From Klebsiella pneumoniae (GTDB lineage Bacteria > Myxococcota_A > UBA796 > GCA-2862545), in the NCBI GenBank assembly GCA_945861065.1, contig CAMASI010000028.1, positions 1 to 47,442 of the forward strand: a stretch of 47,442 bases of DNA. The letters run 5' to 3'. The notes beneath the pieces are model-generated. The model did not search any database, was not told where the DNA came from, and was given only the letters and a program-made list of their open reading frames with translations. The translations under genes and the position numbers were made by a program. Positions 32,085 to 41,388 of the stretch are shown in pieces (the stretch's first letter is position 1; each line of letters begins with the position of its first letter).

Positions 32085-33850
32085 CGGTTGCGCAATGGGC
32101 TTGGTTGTTGCTCCTTCCGGCGGTGCTTGCACTCGCCATGGCGATGTCGTCGGGCGCGAGGGCAGCGTCGGCCCGAGCAGCCGCTTTTTTTGGCGCCGGT
32201 GTGTTGGAACGGATTCGACCGCCGTCGGTACTCAACCGTCGTGTGTTGCGGGAGCGGCTGTTGGTCCTGAGTCTCGTGTTCGGCGTGCTCGCGTTGGCCG
32301 AACCGCGATTCGGTCGTGAAATGCAGACGATTCGGGCCACCGGTTCCGACGTCGTCATCGTGCTCGACCTGTCCCGAAGCATGGACGCGGCCGATGTCGA
32401 ACCGTCCAGGCTGACACGGGCGAAACGCGAAGTCGCGGATTTGTTGGCCCTCGTGCAAGGCGATCGGGTTGGGCTCGTTGTGTTTGCAGGCGGCGCTTTT
32501 CCGCACGTGCCCCTGACGGTCGATAGCTTGGCGTTGGAGCGCGTCGTGGACGAACTGCGGACCAATGTCTTTGAAGGACAAGGCTCTTCGGTCGGGGCCG
32601 GGTTGCGCGCCGGGATGAAACTGTTGTCGCGGGGCCACGATCAGGCTGGCAAGGCCGTCATTCTCCTGTCCGACGGGGAGGACCACGATCCCGACGATGC
32701 GCGCGCAGCGGCGGACGAACTGGCGGCCGAAGGGATTCCCGTATTTGCCTTGGCGATTGGTTCGGGTCCGGCACCCATTCCGTCGCCGGAGGGAGGCTAC
32801 ATCGAAGAAGGAGGCGCTCGGGTGTCGTCGACGCCCAATCCAGAGCTGCTCGCCGACTTGGCGCGACGGAGTGGCGGGGCGTTTGCGAGCTCCGTTCCGT
32901 CGGATGCCGACGTCGCGGGTTTGTATGCGGAGCTGCGTCGGTCGGTCGCGGTCGTCGAACGAGAGGTGCTCGAGCGGGAAACTTGGCGGTCGGGCTTCCA
33001 ACTACCGCTGGGGTTTAGTGTGTTGGCCCTGTTCGCTGCGGTGTTCTTGGGTGATGGGCGGGCCGCGGTCCTCGCGTTGGTGTTGTTGGCTCCGATTGCC
33101 AATGCCGCAGATGCGGATCAGGCGAGACGTTTGTACGACGACGCCCATTATGACGCCGCGGCGAAGACCTGGTCTGAGGTGGCGTTGTCTGCGCCCGGGG
33201 ACGCGGGGGTCTTGGAGCGGCTGGCAGCTGCGCGCTACCGAGCCGGGGATTTTGAAGGTGCAGCGCGGGCCTACGATGAGGCGTGGCGCAGTGGGGCGGG
33301 CCTCGACACCTTGTACGGCGCTGGCAACGCGCATTGGCAGGCCGGGCGCCTCGATGAAGCCGCGCGACGGTTTGAGGCCGTCGTCAAACAGCAGGACGGG
33401 CACACCGACGCGGCCTTCAACCGGGACCTGTTGAACCAGGAGTTGGCCGCCCGACGTGCGGCACAACCGCCACCGCCTCCTCCGAAGGGTGACGAAGGCG
33501 AGGGGGAAAACCCGCAAGACGGGGGTCCAGAGGATCCGAAGCCATCAGGGAGTTCAGGAGATCCGGCGGACGGTGCACCGCCGGAACAAGCGCCGTCCGG
33601 ACAGCCGCAGGAACCGGGTCCGGGTGGGCCGACGCAGGACGGGGAGCCCGACGGGGAACCGCCCGCGCCCGGAGAGACGGATGGGGTAGCGGGTGAGCCG
33701 CAAGAAGAACCGACCCTAGGCGAAGGGGCTGCGGCGGACGGCACCCCGACGGACATGACGGCGGCGCAGGCCAACCGGCTCCTGGACAGTGTGGAAGAGG
33801 GCCACGCCCCGATTCTGGTGAGCGGCGGGGAGGGCGCGAAACCGTGGTGA
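32081..33850 (+). CDS. batB: BatB-BatC fusion: vWA plus TPR protein
   Basis: 589 residues from the ATG at 32081, with GGAGGGG 3 nt upstream. The N-terminal half is BatB-like: hydrophobic helices near residues 5-22 and 63-78, then a vWA domain with MIDAS DVVIVLDLSRSMDAAD and AVILLSDGEDHDPDD, and two further helices near residue 310-350. The second half contains tetratricopeptide-like repeats (DAGVLERLAAARYRAGDFEG, LDTLYGAGNAHWQAGRLDEA) typical of BatC, then a long Pro/Gly/Glu-rich tail (about residues 470-550) and a short C-terminal motif. BatB and BatC are separate in many genomes; here they are one polypeptide. The stop overlaps the batD start region. Confidence 0.9.
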   Translation: MTVAQWAWLLLLPAVLALAMAMSSGARAASARAAAFFGAGVLERIRPPSVLNRRVLRERLLVLSLVFGVLALAEPRFGREMQTIRATGSDVVIVLDLSRSMDAADVEPSRLTRAKREVADLLALVQGDRVGLVVFAGGAFPHVPLTVDSLALERVVDELRTNVFEGQGSSVGAGLRAGMKLLSRGHDQAGKAVILLSDGEDHDPDDARAAADELAAEGIPVFALAIGSGPAPIPSPEGGYIEEGGARVSSTPNPELLADLARRSGGAFASSVPSDADVAGLYAELRRSVAVVEREVLERETWRSGFQLPLGFSVLALFAAVFLGDGRAAVLALVLLAPIANAADADQARRLYDDAHYDAAAKTWSEVALSAPGDAGVLERLAAARYRAGDFEGAARAYDEAWRSGAGLDTLYGAGNAHWQAGRLDEAARRFEAVVKQQDGHTDAAFNRDLLNQELAARRAAQPPPPPPKGDEGEGENPQDGGPEDPKPSGSSGDPADGAPPEQAPSGQPQEPGPGGPTQDGEPDGEPPAPGETDGVAGEPQEEPTLGEGAAADGTPTDMTAAQANRLLDSVEEGHAPILVSGGEGAKPW

Positions 33851-35406
33851 TGGGTCTGTTGGCGGCGGTAGCTTTCGGAGCAGACGCCCGCATCGCGCCG
33901 GGTTCGACCTCCCTTGCGGTGGGCCAGAGCATGCGCGTGAGCGTGTTCGTGCAGGAGGGACAGCCCCGCAGTCGGCCAGATCTGGTCGTCCCGGACGGAC
34001 TCGTCGCGGATTTCGTATCGCAGGGCCGCTCCTTTCGATCCAATGGGCGTGGCTTCATGGAGGTGAGCCAATACGACTACACGGTTACGGCTGTGCGAAC
34101 CGGACTTTGGGCTGTGGGGCCGGTCGTGATTCCGCTCTCGGACGGCAGCATTGTGACGGCGCCGTTGGTTGCGATCGAAGTCGGGGATCGGTCGGCCGTC
34201 GGGTCGGGACCGACCCTGTCGGCGACTGCCCGATTTGACGGCCCAACGGCGTGGGAGGGCGAGGTGGTCGTGTACAGCACCCGCGTGGTCGCGCGCGCCG
34301 AGGTTTCCGACGTCACCTGGCGCCTCGCAGACGCGGGCGGACTTCGGCGCGCGGGCGGCGAGGACAATTCGACCGGGACCTCCCGAATCGATGACCCAGC
34401 CGGCCCAATTGTGACCTTTGACGCGTCGGTGGCGATGACGGCGACGGGCCGGGGGACGGTGTCGGTGCCGCCGTCGTTGGCGGAATTGACTGTGCCGACG
34501 GGCAGATCGGATTTCTTCGGCTTGCGCTCGGCTCGGCGGGACCGCGTCGCCACCAATCCGGTGTCGCTCGACGTCTTGCCGCTGCCTCCGCCCCCGCCGG
34601 ATTTTTCAGGCTTGGTGGGTGATTTCGCCGTTGTCGCGCGCCTCGACCGCGCCACCGCTCGCGTCGGTGACTCCGTGGAGTTTTCGGTCCAGTTGAGTGG
34701 GGATGGTCTGCTCGAAGGGTTCACGCCGCCGCCGATTCCCAACCTGAAGGGCGCGCGCGTGTACGATGGCGAGACGCTGGTCCGTGGCTCGTTGGAAAAC
34801 GGCACCTTTCGGCGTTTGGCCCTGGTCCGCCGTTCGATTGTCCCGACGGAGCCGGGTGTGTTGCAGCTGCCGGCGGTGTCGTGGACGGTGTTCTCGCCTA
34901 CCGAAGGCAAGTACGTGACGCTCCGAGCAGCGGTTTCCCCGCTGGTGGTTTCTGGCGTGGCGGAATCGGCGTCGGTCCAATCTTTCCTGTCGGAGGACCC
35001 CCCGGACGTGGCGGTGGCCCCAGATCCCGTGCCAAAAGCCCACCGAGGTTCGGCGTTGGGTTGGCGCCTGGGCCGCGCCTTGCCCGTGGTGGCGGCGCTG
35101 GGCGTCTTACCGGGCGTGTTTGGGGCCCTGAGGGCGTTTGCCGCTTGGATGCGGAGACCGAAGCCCGTCGAGCTTGAGCGGCCGGCCACTGCGGCCGAGT
35201 TGTTGGTGGCGCTCCCGACAGACCCAGAATCCCGGCTGGCACGGCTGGATGCTGCCCTTCGCGCTGCGTTGAAGGGCGTCGCGGAGGAAGAGGCCCCCGA
35301 TTTGGCACGGCAGGCCCGGTTGGAGCTGGATCGCGCCCGTTATGCCGATGGATCCGATCCCGAAGCCATCGTGCGGCGGGCCGTAGCGGCGCTGGAACAC
35401 CCATGA
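33844..35406 (+). CDS. batD: BatD-like exported oxygen-tolerance protein
   Basis: 520 residues. The GTG at 33844 (MVMGLLAAVAFGADA) has GGGGAGGG 9 nt upstream; an ATG at 33850 overlapping the batB stop (TGATG) is a close alternative. After the signal peptide the protein is beta-rich with several immunoglobulin-like domains (LAVGQSMRVSVFVQEGQ, YDYTVTAVRTGLWAVGPVV, ATARVGDSVEFSVQLSGDG, PTEPGVLQLPAVSWTVF), as expected for the BatD family. A transmembrane helix near residue 400-425 (LPVVAALGVLPGVFGALRAF) precedes a helical cytoplasmic tail of about 90 residues. It acts at the inner membrane with BatA/BatB. Stop and next start overlap by ATGA. Confidence 0.88.
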   Translation: MVMGLLAAVAFGADARIAPGSTSLAVGQSMRVSVFVQEGQPRSRPDLVVPDGLVADFVSQGRSFRSNGRGFMEVSQYDYTVTAVRTGLWAVGPVVIPLSDGSIVTAPLVAIEVGDRSAVGSGPTLSATARFDGPTAWEGEVVVYSTRVVARAEVSDVTWRLADAGGLRRAGGEDNSTGTSRIDDPAGPIVTFDASVAMTATGRGTVSVPPSLAELTVPTGRSDFFGLRSARRDRVATNPVSLDVLPLPPPPPDFSGLVGDFAVVARLDRATARVGDSVEFSVQLSGDGLLEGFTPPPIPNLKGARVYDGETLVRGSLENGTFRRLALVRRSIVPTEPGVLQLPAVSWTVFSPTEGKYVTLRAAVSPLVVSGVAESASVQSFLSEDPPDVAVAPDPVPKAHRGSALGWRLGRALPVVAALGVLPGVFGALRAFAAWMRRPKPVELERPATAAELLVALPTDPESRLARLDAALRAALKGVAEEEAPDLARQARLELDRARYADGSDPEAIVRRAVAALEHP

Positions 35407-36056
35407 TCTGGGGCTTTGCCGTCGCAGCGGCTCTGACGTTGGACGACGCCGCGGACGCGGTAGATCGGGGGGACGGCGCCGCGGCCGTGTCGATTCTTGC
35501 GCCACTCGCTGCGGAGGGAACGCTGTCGGCCTCGGGCTGGTACGACCTTGGCTTGGCGCATCTACGCATGGGGAAAGCGCCGGAGGCCGTGGCTGTTTTG
35601 CGGCGGGCCGTCGCCTTGCGACCCCGCAACGGTGACACATTGGCCGCGCTGGCCCTCGCGCGTTCTCGGCTGGTCGATCCTGTTCCTCGCCCGGTCCCCA
35701 CCGACGTTCTCGCCTGGTTTGCAACGCCGACCGAAGCCGTAATTGGCGGTGGTTTGGTAGCGGCTGCGGCGGGCTGGATTGCGGTGTTTCGGTCCGTCGC
35801 TTGGGCGGCGGTGTGGGCGTTGGGAATGCTATCGGTCGCGTCGGGATTGTGGGCACAACAGAGGGCTGTTCATTCGCCCACCGTTGTCGTGTTGGAAACA
35901 GTGCTCTTGCGCGATGCTCCGCGAGACGACGGCAGCGTGCTCGGCACGTGGAATCCGGGTTTGGAAGGACGACGCGTCGAGGAGCGTGGTGCGTGGTGGC
36001 TCGTCGAAGATGGCAACGGCAAGCGTGGGTGGGTACCGGGGGCAGTCTTTCACTGA
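35403..36056 (+). CDS. batE: BatE-like TPR-SH3 membrane protein
   Basis: 217 residues. A short hydrophobic N-terminus (MIWGFAVAAALT) may be a signal peptide. TPR-like repeats follow (GWYDLGLAHLRMGKAPEAVA, LRRAVALRPRNGDTLAALAL), then two transmembrane helices (TEAVIGGGLVAAAAGWIAVF and AAVWALGMLSVASGLWA) and a C-terminal bacterial SH3-like domain (VVVLETVLLRDAPRDDGSVL, WWLVEDGNGKRGWVPGAVF). This TPR-TM-SH3 order is the one seen in BatE. It is the last gene of the MoxR-Bat operon; 70 nt separate it from the next plus-strand gene. Confidence 0.87.
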   Translation: MIWGFAVAAALTLDDAADAVDRGDGAAAVSILAPLAAEGTLSASGWYDLGLAHLRMGKAPEAVAVLRRAVALRPRNGDTLAALALARSRLVDPVPRPVPTDVLAWFATPTEAVIGGGLVAAAAGWIAVFRSVAWAAVWALGMLSVASGLWAQQRAVHSPTVVVLETVLLRDAPRDDGSVLGTWNPGLEGRRVEERGAWWLVEDGNGKRGWVPGAVFH

Positions 36057-36126
36057 CCGTCGTGGGCGCCGGCGTGCGTTAGGGACGGACTTGAACCAGA
36101 GCGGGGTTTGGCCTCGCGGAGGCGAC

Positions 36127-36639
36127 ATGTTCCAACTTGTGCTGCTCATCGTCGGACTTTCCACCAACGCGTTCGCCAAGAAGGAGGACCTGACCGAGGC
36201 GGAACGGAACCACATCGCTGCGCTGCGCGTGTGGATGGAAGAGAAAGAAGTCAAGGGCTGGACCAAGCTCAAAACCAGCGCTGAACGAGATCAGTGGCTG
36301 AAGGACAATGGGGAGCCGATCCGGTATTGGGAGCGTTTCTACCAATACAATGAAGAGCAACGGACCGCGATCTTGGACGGCGAAGTACGCACGGGCTGGA
36401 CCGCAGACCGGGTGTTTATGGCTTGGGGCAAGCCGTACATGAAGAAGCGCCTCACGGGGCGCAACGCGGGGAGGAGCGAACTGCTCCTGTATCGGTTCGA
36501 GGTGACGGCCGACGGGAGTGTGATGTTGTGGGAAGAAGGCAGTAAGGCCAGCTACGTCGCGGTCGAAAAGTACACGATGCAGGTCTTCGTGGACGACAAC
36601 GTGCTGACCGAGCTTAGCAGGCAAGACGGCTGGCAGTGA
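36127..36639 (+). CDS. Small exported protein, possibly BamE/SmpA-like
   Basis: 170 residues from the ATG at 36127, with GGAGG 4 nt upstream. MFQLVLLIVGLSTNAFA is a cleavable signal peptide ending before KKEDLTEAERNHI. An amphipathic helical part (about 20-85) is followed by GEVRTGWTADRVFMAWGKP and LLLYRFEVTADG, which recalls the small alpha-beta fold of the SmpA/BamE family, though the match is weak and no lipobox is present. It is probably periplasmic. The gene lies downstream of batE and could still be part of its transcript. Confidence 0.65.
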   Translation: MFQLVLLIVGLSTNAFAKKEDLTEAERNHIAALRVWMEEKEVKGWTKLKTSAERDQWLKDNGEPIRYWERFYQYNEEQRTAILDGEVRTGWTADRVFMAWGKPYMKKRLTGRNAGRSELLLYRFEVTADGSVMLWEEGSKASYVAVEKYTMQVFVDDNVLTELSRQDGWQ

Positions 36640-36648
36640 GCTGAGCGG

Positions 36649-37884
36649 CTACCAGACCCACATTTCGGTCGCCAGGTCCAACGTCTCGTGCACGAACGGG
36701 ACGCTGACGATTCCATCCTGGTAGCGGGTGACCTTACCCTCCGCGACGCCTTGCTGGATCCACCACACGGCGCCGGTTGCGTCCACCCCGAGGCCCACGG
36801 ACGCGTCGTCTGCGGTCAGGAGCGGGTCGACTTCACGGGCACCGACGCCGGCAATAAATGAGCCGATGGTGTCGTCGGCCCACAAGCCCCACAGGTTGTT
36901 TCCGTCGGGCGCGATCGCTTCCAGCCCGGTTTTGGGGTCGCCGCCCACGGTTGGGTCAATCTGTGCCACGATGTAGCCGTTGACGTCTACGAGCAAGACG
37001 CGCCCGCTATCTTCGGCAATTCGAGGCGTGCCGTCGTCGTCCAGAATCATGGACTTCGGGTGGATGGTGGCGATGGGAATCAGGTCCGGTTGCGGCGAGG
37101 TGTCGTCGAGAATGCCGTCGGATCGCGATTGGGGTGTCCACTTGGCGATTCCGACGAAATCGGGCCCGTCGGCCAGCATGAGCAGGTTGTTCTCTGCGTC
37201 TACGACGAGGTCCACTGCGGTGGTGACACCTACGTTCGAGGCCAGCCAACGCTCGATGTCCCCAGTGAGGTCGTTGAGTTCCGGGTGCCCGCCGACATCC
37301 ACCGCGGCCCAGGTGATTCCGAAATGGTCCACGGCGATGCCGGAGATGTTTCCGGACGCGGCAAGGGCGTAGGCGTTGGCCGCACCGGCGTCGATCTGAT
37401 CGAGATTGAATCCGACGGCTTGATTCGCCACAGCGGCCACGATGGACCCTGAGAACAGGTGCTCCTCCCAAACGAAGTCCACGTCGATGTCCTCGCCCAC
37501 GCCAACACAGACCCGGCGGATCGGCCTTTCCGCGGTCCATAGGTGGCCAGAGCGCGCGCCCGGATCGGGATCGATCACGCCGCGGCTGGCATGCAGCGTG
37601 TATTCCCCCACCGGAATCCCTACGTGGTTCAACCCGGCCGTGGTCACGCTGTAGGAGGTGCCGTCGGCCGAGAAGATCTCCACGGACGGGCTCTCAATCC
37701 AGGTTTCCAGGGCGTCAAAGCCATCCATCCCGACGTTGAGGTCGCCGATTCCCTCCACAGGACAACCGAGCGCGCTGCCCGTGTCGGAATCCGGTGGCGG
37801 GAAGTAGGTGTCGGTGAGACGGGGCGGCAACGGGGCAGGCTCGCTACAAGCGACCGAAAGAATGACGGCGATGGCGGGTTTCAT
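36649..37884 (-). CDS. Lipoprotein with predicted beta-propeller
   Basis: 411 residues from the ATG at 37884. MKPAIAVILSVACSEP gives lipobox SVAC and a typical Pro-rich linker (APLPPRLTDTYFPPPDSDTG). An N-terminal Ig-like domain (GIPVGEYTLHASRG) precedes repeated blades in which short strand motifs recur (GIAVDHFGITWAAVDVG, DLVVDAENNLLMLADGP, SMILDDDGTPRIAEDSGRVL, AIAPDGNNLWGLWADDTI, GLGVDATGAVWWIQQG). This looks like an NHL/Vgb-type beta-propeller; the ligand is unknown. Starts with ATG in place of longer upstream frames that overlap the aminopeptidase gene. It lies 25 nt downstream of the M1 aminopeptidase and is likely in the same operon. Confidence 0.75.
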   Translation of the reverse strand: MKPAIAVILSVACSEPAPLPPRLTDTYFPPPDSDTGSALGCPVEGIGDLNVGMDGFDALETWIESPSVEIFSADGTSYSVTTAGLNHVGIPVGEYTLHASRGVIDPDPGARSGHLWTAERPIRRVCVGVGEDIDVDFVWEEHLFSGSIVAAVANQAVGFNLDQIDAGAANAYALAASGNISGIAVDHFGITWAAVDVGGHPELNDLTGDIERWLASNVGVTTAVDLVVDAENNLLMLADGPDFVGIAKWTPQSRSDGILDDTSPQPDLIPIATIHPKSMILDDDGTPRIAEDSGRVLLVDVNGYIVAQIDPTVGGDPKTGLEAIAPDGNNLWGLWADDTIGSFIAGVGAREVDPLLTADDASVGLGVDATGAVWWIQQGVAEGKVTRYQDGIVSVPFVHETLDLATEMWVW

Positions 37885-37909
37885 GGCACTAGCTACCGCC
37901 GGGTGCGCC

Positions 37910-40336
37910 TCAGCGCCACGTCTCCATTCGCTCCAACCGTTCCTCCAAGGCTTCCAGACGAAGCAAGAGCGCCGCATTGGGCACAACGGGGGTCGCCTTG
38001 TTGTCTCGGTTGGCGCACTTGGCCGCGGCGTCCCGGGCAGAATCGGCGAGTCCAGGCAGGGTCGAGCGGGCGGCGAGGGCCCTCAACGAGGCCTCAGATT
38101 CTTTGGACCCCATTTCACCGAGCACGGCCACGGCCGTTTCTCGTGTGCGCAGGTTCGTGTCCTCCAGCAACGGCCACAACGACCGGCTCACGGCATCGCG
38201 TTCGACGCCTTCCAGCCGCGTGACGGCCGCTGCGGCTGCCCAGGCGGCGGCGTGGCGGATGTCACTCGGCGTGGTCGCGGCCAGGAGAACGCGGAGGCGG
38301 TTGATGTCCGCCCGTTCGCCGTGCTGACCCAACACGCTTGCGGCCGTATTGACGTCGGCCGAGTTGGCTCGAACACGGCCGACCGCCACCCGAGCCTCAA
38401 CGACCGCGGCATGGGGGTCTTGGTGGGCCAACGCGTCCAGGCATGCGGCGCGCACCTCGTCAACGGGGTCCGACACGCAGCGCCTCAGGGGTCCAACGAG
38501 TTGCGCCGCTGCCTGGAAGCGCCCCAGGCCGTCGGCGGCAGCCCTGCGGATGTAGGAGCTCTCGTCCGAGAGTGCACTGATCAGCGGGTCAGGCACCTTT
38601 CGAGCGTCGCCCAATGCGACGACGGCCGCGATGCGTCGATCCTCGGGCCCTGACGCGGCGAGTGCCGTCAGGACCGCGAGCCCTGGGTCGTCTACGTGGT
38701 TGCCTAGCCAGTGGATCGCGCGTCTTCGCACCAACGGGGAAGGAGACAGCTTGGCGGCCGCCCGCCACGAGGCCGGCGGCTGGTTGTGGGTCCAATGCGC
38801 GAGCACGCCACCCTCGGGGTCCACGGCCACCCAGAGAGGCGGTGTGTTTCGGGAGACGGCGAGGTGGTGGGCGCCGGGCTCAACCCACAGGTGGTGGCGC
38901 GTAACGCCGCCTTCGTCACCCACTTCCACCCAGACAGGTGCAGACCACGTGTCGCCTTCGGCTTGCACCAGATCTAGGGTCAGTGTTTCTTCGTCGTAGC
39001 GCCACGACGTGGTCACGGTGGGCGCGCCGGCCGCGTGCAGGAGGCCGTCAAAGAACCAACTGAGATCGCGGCCCGCGTGTTCCTCCACGACCCGCTGAAA
39101 GTCGGCGGTCGTCACGAGGCTGTCGTGGTTTCGGTTGATGTAGTCGCGAACCGCGGCGAGCAGGACGTCGTCGCCGAGCATGACGTCCAGCGCGTGCAGG
39201 GCGAAGGCGCCCCGCGTATACACCGACGAATAGTCGGCCGGACCTGTTCGCGACCACGCCCTGGGCGAGACGGGCTCGGAATCCACGGAAACGCGAGCCC
39301 AGCCTTCGACCCGTTCTGCAAACCGGTCATTGCCTTCCTGGTGGGCCTGCCACCTCGCCTCAAAGTACGTGGCGAAACCCTCGCTGAGCCACTTGTCGCG
39401 CCAATTCAAGGGCGTGATGAGATTTCCGAACCACTGGTGTACGGCCTCGTGGGTGAGAACCAATCGACGGGACCGTGGTTCACGACCGAGCACCACCTTG
39501 TCGTCAATGATGACGAGGTTGGGGTTTTCCATAGCGCCGTACAGGAACCGCTGCACCGCAACCTGCCGGTACACGCCCCAAGGATTGGGTTCGTCGAGCG
39601 TGGCGGCCAGCCAGGTCAGGATGTCGCCGACGTCGCCCAGTTGCTTGCGGGCGGTGTCTTCGCTCACTTCTTTGCCGACCACCAGTTCGAGCGGAACGGG
39701 GCCGTCTACCCGAACGACGCGGTAGTCGCCGACCGCGATGGCGACGGCGTACGACGGGATCGCGCGACCGAGGTGGTATTGCCACGTGGTCCAGCCGCGG
39801 TCCGCTGCCTGTCGAGCGACCTCTTCGCCAACGGCGAGCGCGACGAGGCCGTCAGGAACGGTCAGGTTGACGTCTACAGTCATGCGGTCGGAAGGGTGGT
39901 CCCACGCGGGAAACCAGTACCGATTGTCCGAATCCTGGCCCTGGCTCCACACCTCGACGTGTTTGTCTGCGCCCTCACCGCGAAAATGTAGGCCGGTCTG
40001 GGGTGTGGCTTTGTAGGAAATCACGACGTCGATGGCGTCGTCCTCTGGATCGATGGGAATTGAAAGTGTGCTGTCGCCGGCGCGCCAGCCTGTGTTCTCG
40101 GCGCCGTCCACCACCACGCGGTCGATGTGGAGCGCCACCTGATGAAGTGTCAGGTTGCCCGGCCCGATTCTCGTCGCGGTGATGCGGCTTGACCCAGATA
40201 CCGTTTTCGCACGGGGGTCGATTCGCAGGTCCAGCTTGAGGTGTGTGTGGTCCCATGCGCGATCAGGGCGCACGGCGCCGGGTCGGTCAAGCGCAGGAGC
40301 CGCTGCCATTGCGACGGCGACGAAGGTCGCAATCAC
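37910..40336 (-). CDS. Exported M1-family aminopeptidase with HEAT-like repeats
   Basis: 808 residues from a GTG that overlaps the upstream stop as GTGA. MIATFVAVAMAAAPA is a signal peptide. The M1 (gluzincin) domain has the exopeptidase motif GAMEN at 267-271 and the zinc motif HEAVH at 296-300 with the third ligand Glu at 319 (NWRDKWLSEGFATYFE), so catalysis should be intact. It would remove N-terminal residues from peptides in the periplasm or outside. The C-terminal third (about 540-780) is helical with repeated Ala/Leu-rich pairs of helices (IAAVVALGDARKVPDPLIS, YIRRAAADGLGRF, EVRAACLDALAHQ, RTRETAVAVLGEMG), consistent with HEAT/armadillo repeats. Domain order is like other bacterial M1-HEAT fusions. 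It is coupled to the CAP-domain gene. Confidence 0.93.
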   Translation of the reverse strand: MIATFVAVAMAAAPALDRPGAVRPDRAWDHTHLKLDLRIDPRAKTVSGSSRITATRIGPGNLTLHQVALHIDRVVVDGAENTGWRAGDSTLSIPIDPEDDAIDVVISYKATPQTGLHFRGEGADKHVEVWSQGQDSDNRYWFPAWDHPSDRMTVDVNLTVPDGLVALAVGEEVARQAADRGWTTWQYHLGRAIPSYAVAIAVGDYRVVRVDGPVPLELVVGKEVSEDTARKQLGDVGDILTWLAATLDEPNPWGVYRQVAVQRFLYGAMENPNLVIIDDKVVLGREPRSRRLVLTHEAVHQWFGNLITPLNWRDKWLSEGFATYFEARWQAHQEGNDRFAERVEGWARVSVDSEPVSPRAWSRTGPADYSSVYTRGAFALHALDVMLGDDVLLAAVRDYINRNHDSLVTTADFQRVVEEHAGRDLSWFFDGLLHAAGAPTVTTSWRYDEETLTLDLVQAEGDTWSAPVWVEVGDEGGVTRHHLWVEPGAHHLAVSRNTPPLWVAVDPEGGVLAHWTHNQPPASWRAAAKLSPSPLVRRRAIHWLGNHVDDPGLAVLTALAASGPEDRRIAAVVALGDARKVPDPLISALSDESSYIRRAAADGLGRFQAAAQLVGPLRRCVSDPVDEVRAACLDALAHQDPHAAVVEARVAVGRVRANSADVNTAASVLGQHGERADINRLRVLLAATTPSDIRHAAAWAAAAAVTRLEGVERDAVSRSLWPLLEDTNLRTRETAVAVLGEMGSKESEASLRALAARSTLPGLADSARDAAAKCANRDNKATPVVPNAALLLRLEALEERLERMETWR

Positions 40337-41310
40337 CTACGGCGACGCAACAACGCCAGAGCCCCGAGCACAAGCCCAACACCCGGGAGTCCGGGCTGCG
40401 TGGCGCATCCGAAGGGGCTCATGTGGGCTTGCCAATCGCGAACGACGCCATCGTCCACCATGACGACGTTGTCGTCGCGACTCAGCCATTGGGCTTCGGC
40501 ATCATCCCAACCGCAACTGCCGAAGCCGTAGGCGCCTTCTTCGGGGAAAGTAACGACCCTGCCGGTCGAGGTTTCGCCTTCGATGACATAGGTCGTGCAC
40601 CCGCCGTCGACGGCCAAGGTGACGCTGTACATGCCACTTTCCGGCACGCCCCACGTCAACTCGAGATCGACCACCTTGTCGGCGAACACCACTTGCAGCC
40701 TGGCTGGACCGGCGCCGGTCGGGTCATACCAGTCGGCTAGGAACATCGCTTCATCGAACGGGGCCGCGGGGGACGTAGCCGCCATCCGAATCGGCTGGTC
40801 TGCTTGGTTAATCCCGCGCGCACCAAAATCCTGCGTCGAATACGCGTCGACGACGCCCGTACCCAGTTCCTCCCAACTTCCGTCCATGATGTTCGCTCGG
40901 TGACCGGAGCTGCACATCCAGCCCTCGATCATCGTCGACCAGGGGCTGGGGTAGTTCCAGGCGATGTTCTCGCCGACGAAACCGCTCGCGTAGTATTCGC
41001 TGACTCGCGTGGAAAAAGACGTTCCGTCGGACGACGTGTGGCTGAAGTTGCCGGTGTCGTACATGTCTTGGGTATGCACGCGGGCGGCTTCGTTGAGACC
41101 GGCTTCCCACAACAGGGGCCGCTCTGGCAGCCGCTCGTCGTCCTGAAAGCTGTCGATCCCGCAGGGGTAGTCCAGGGCGAATGCCTCGGGGTCCACGCGG
41201 ACGGCATTGGTCCAAGCGTGCAGCTCGCGCTCCTCGGGATTTGGGCGGCCGTCGATCGGCACCGCATACTGTGCGTGAGCCAAGGATACGTACAACGAGA
41301 GCGAAAGCAC
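40333..41310 (-). CDS. Secreted CAP-domain protein with MYXO-CTERM-like tail
   Basis: 325 residues from a GTG at 41310, with GAGG about 7 nt upstream. MLSLSLYVSLAHA is the signal peptide. The CAP (SCP/PR-1) domain covers about residues 25-165: ELHAWTNAVRVDPEAFAL, LNEAARVHTQDMYDTGNFSH, ASGFVGENIAWNY and CSSGHRANIMDGSWEELGTG, including the conserved His and Glu cavity residues. A beta domain follows. The C-terminus (PFGCATQPGLPGVG then LVLGALALLRRRR) has the Cys, hydrophobic helix and Arg cluster of MYXO-CTERM sorting signals, implying surface anchoring by a myxosortase. CAP proteins bind sterols, lipids or metal ions; the role here is unknown. It is coupled to the M1 peptidase start. Confidence 0.9.
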   Translation of the reverse strand: MLSLSLYVSLAHAQYAVPIDGRPNPEERELHAWTNAVRVDPEAFALDYPCGIDSFQDDERLPERPLLWEAGLNEAARVHTQDMYDTGNFSHTSSDGTSFSTRVSEYYASGFVGENIAWNYPSPWSTMIEGWMCSSGHRANIMDGSWEELGTGVVDAYSTQDFGARGINQADQPIRMAATSPAAPFDEAMFLADWYDPTGAGPARLQVVFADKVVDLELTWGVPESGMYSVTLAVDGGCTTYVIEGETSTGRVVTFPEEGAYGFGSCGWDDAEAQWLSRDDNVVMVDDGVVRDWQAHMSPFGCATQPGLPGVGLVLGALALLRRRR

Positions 41311-41388
41311 ACGGACCTCGCGGGGTGAACAGTAGCGCGTCTGTGGTGCCGATTCGCCAAGGTTTTGTGGGCGGGGACCCCAGATTCG

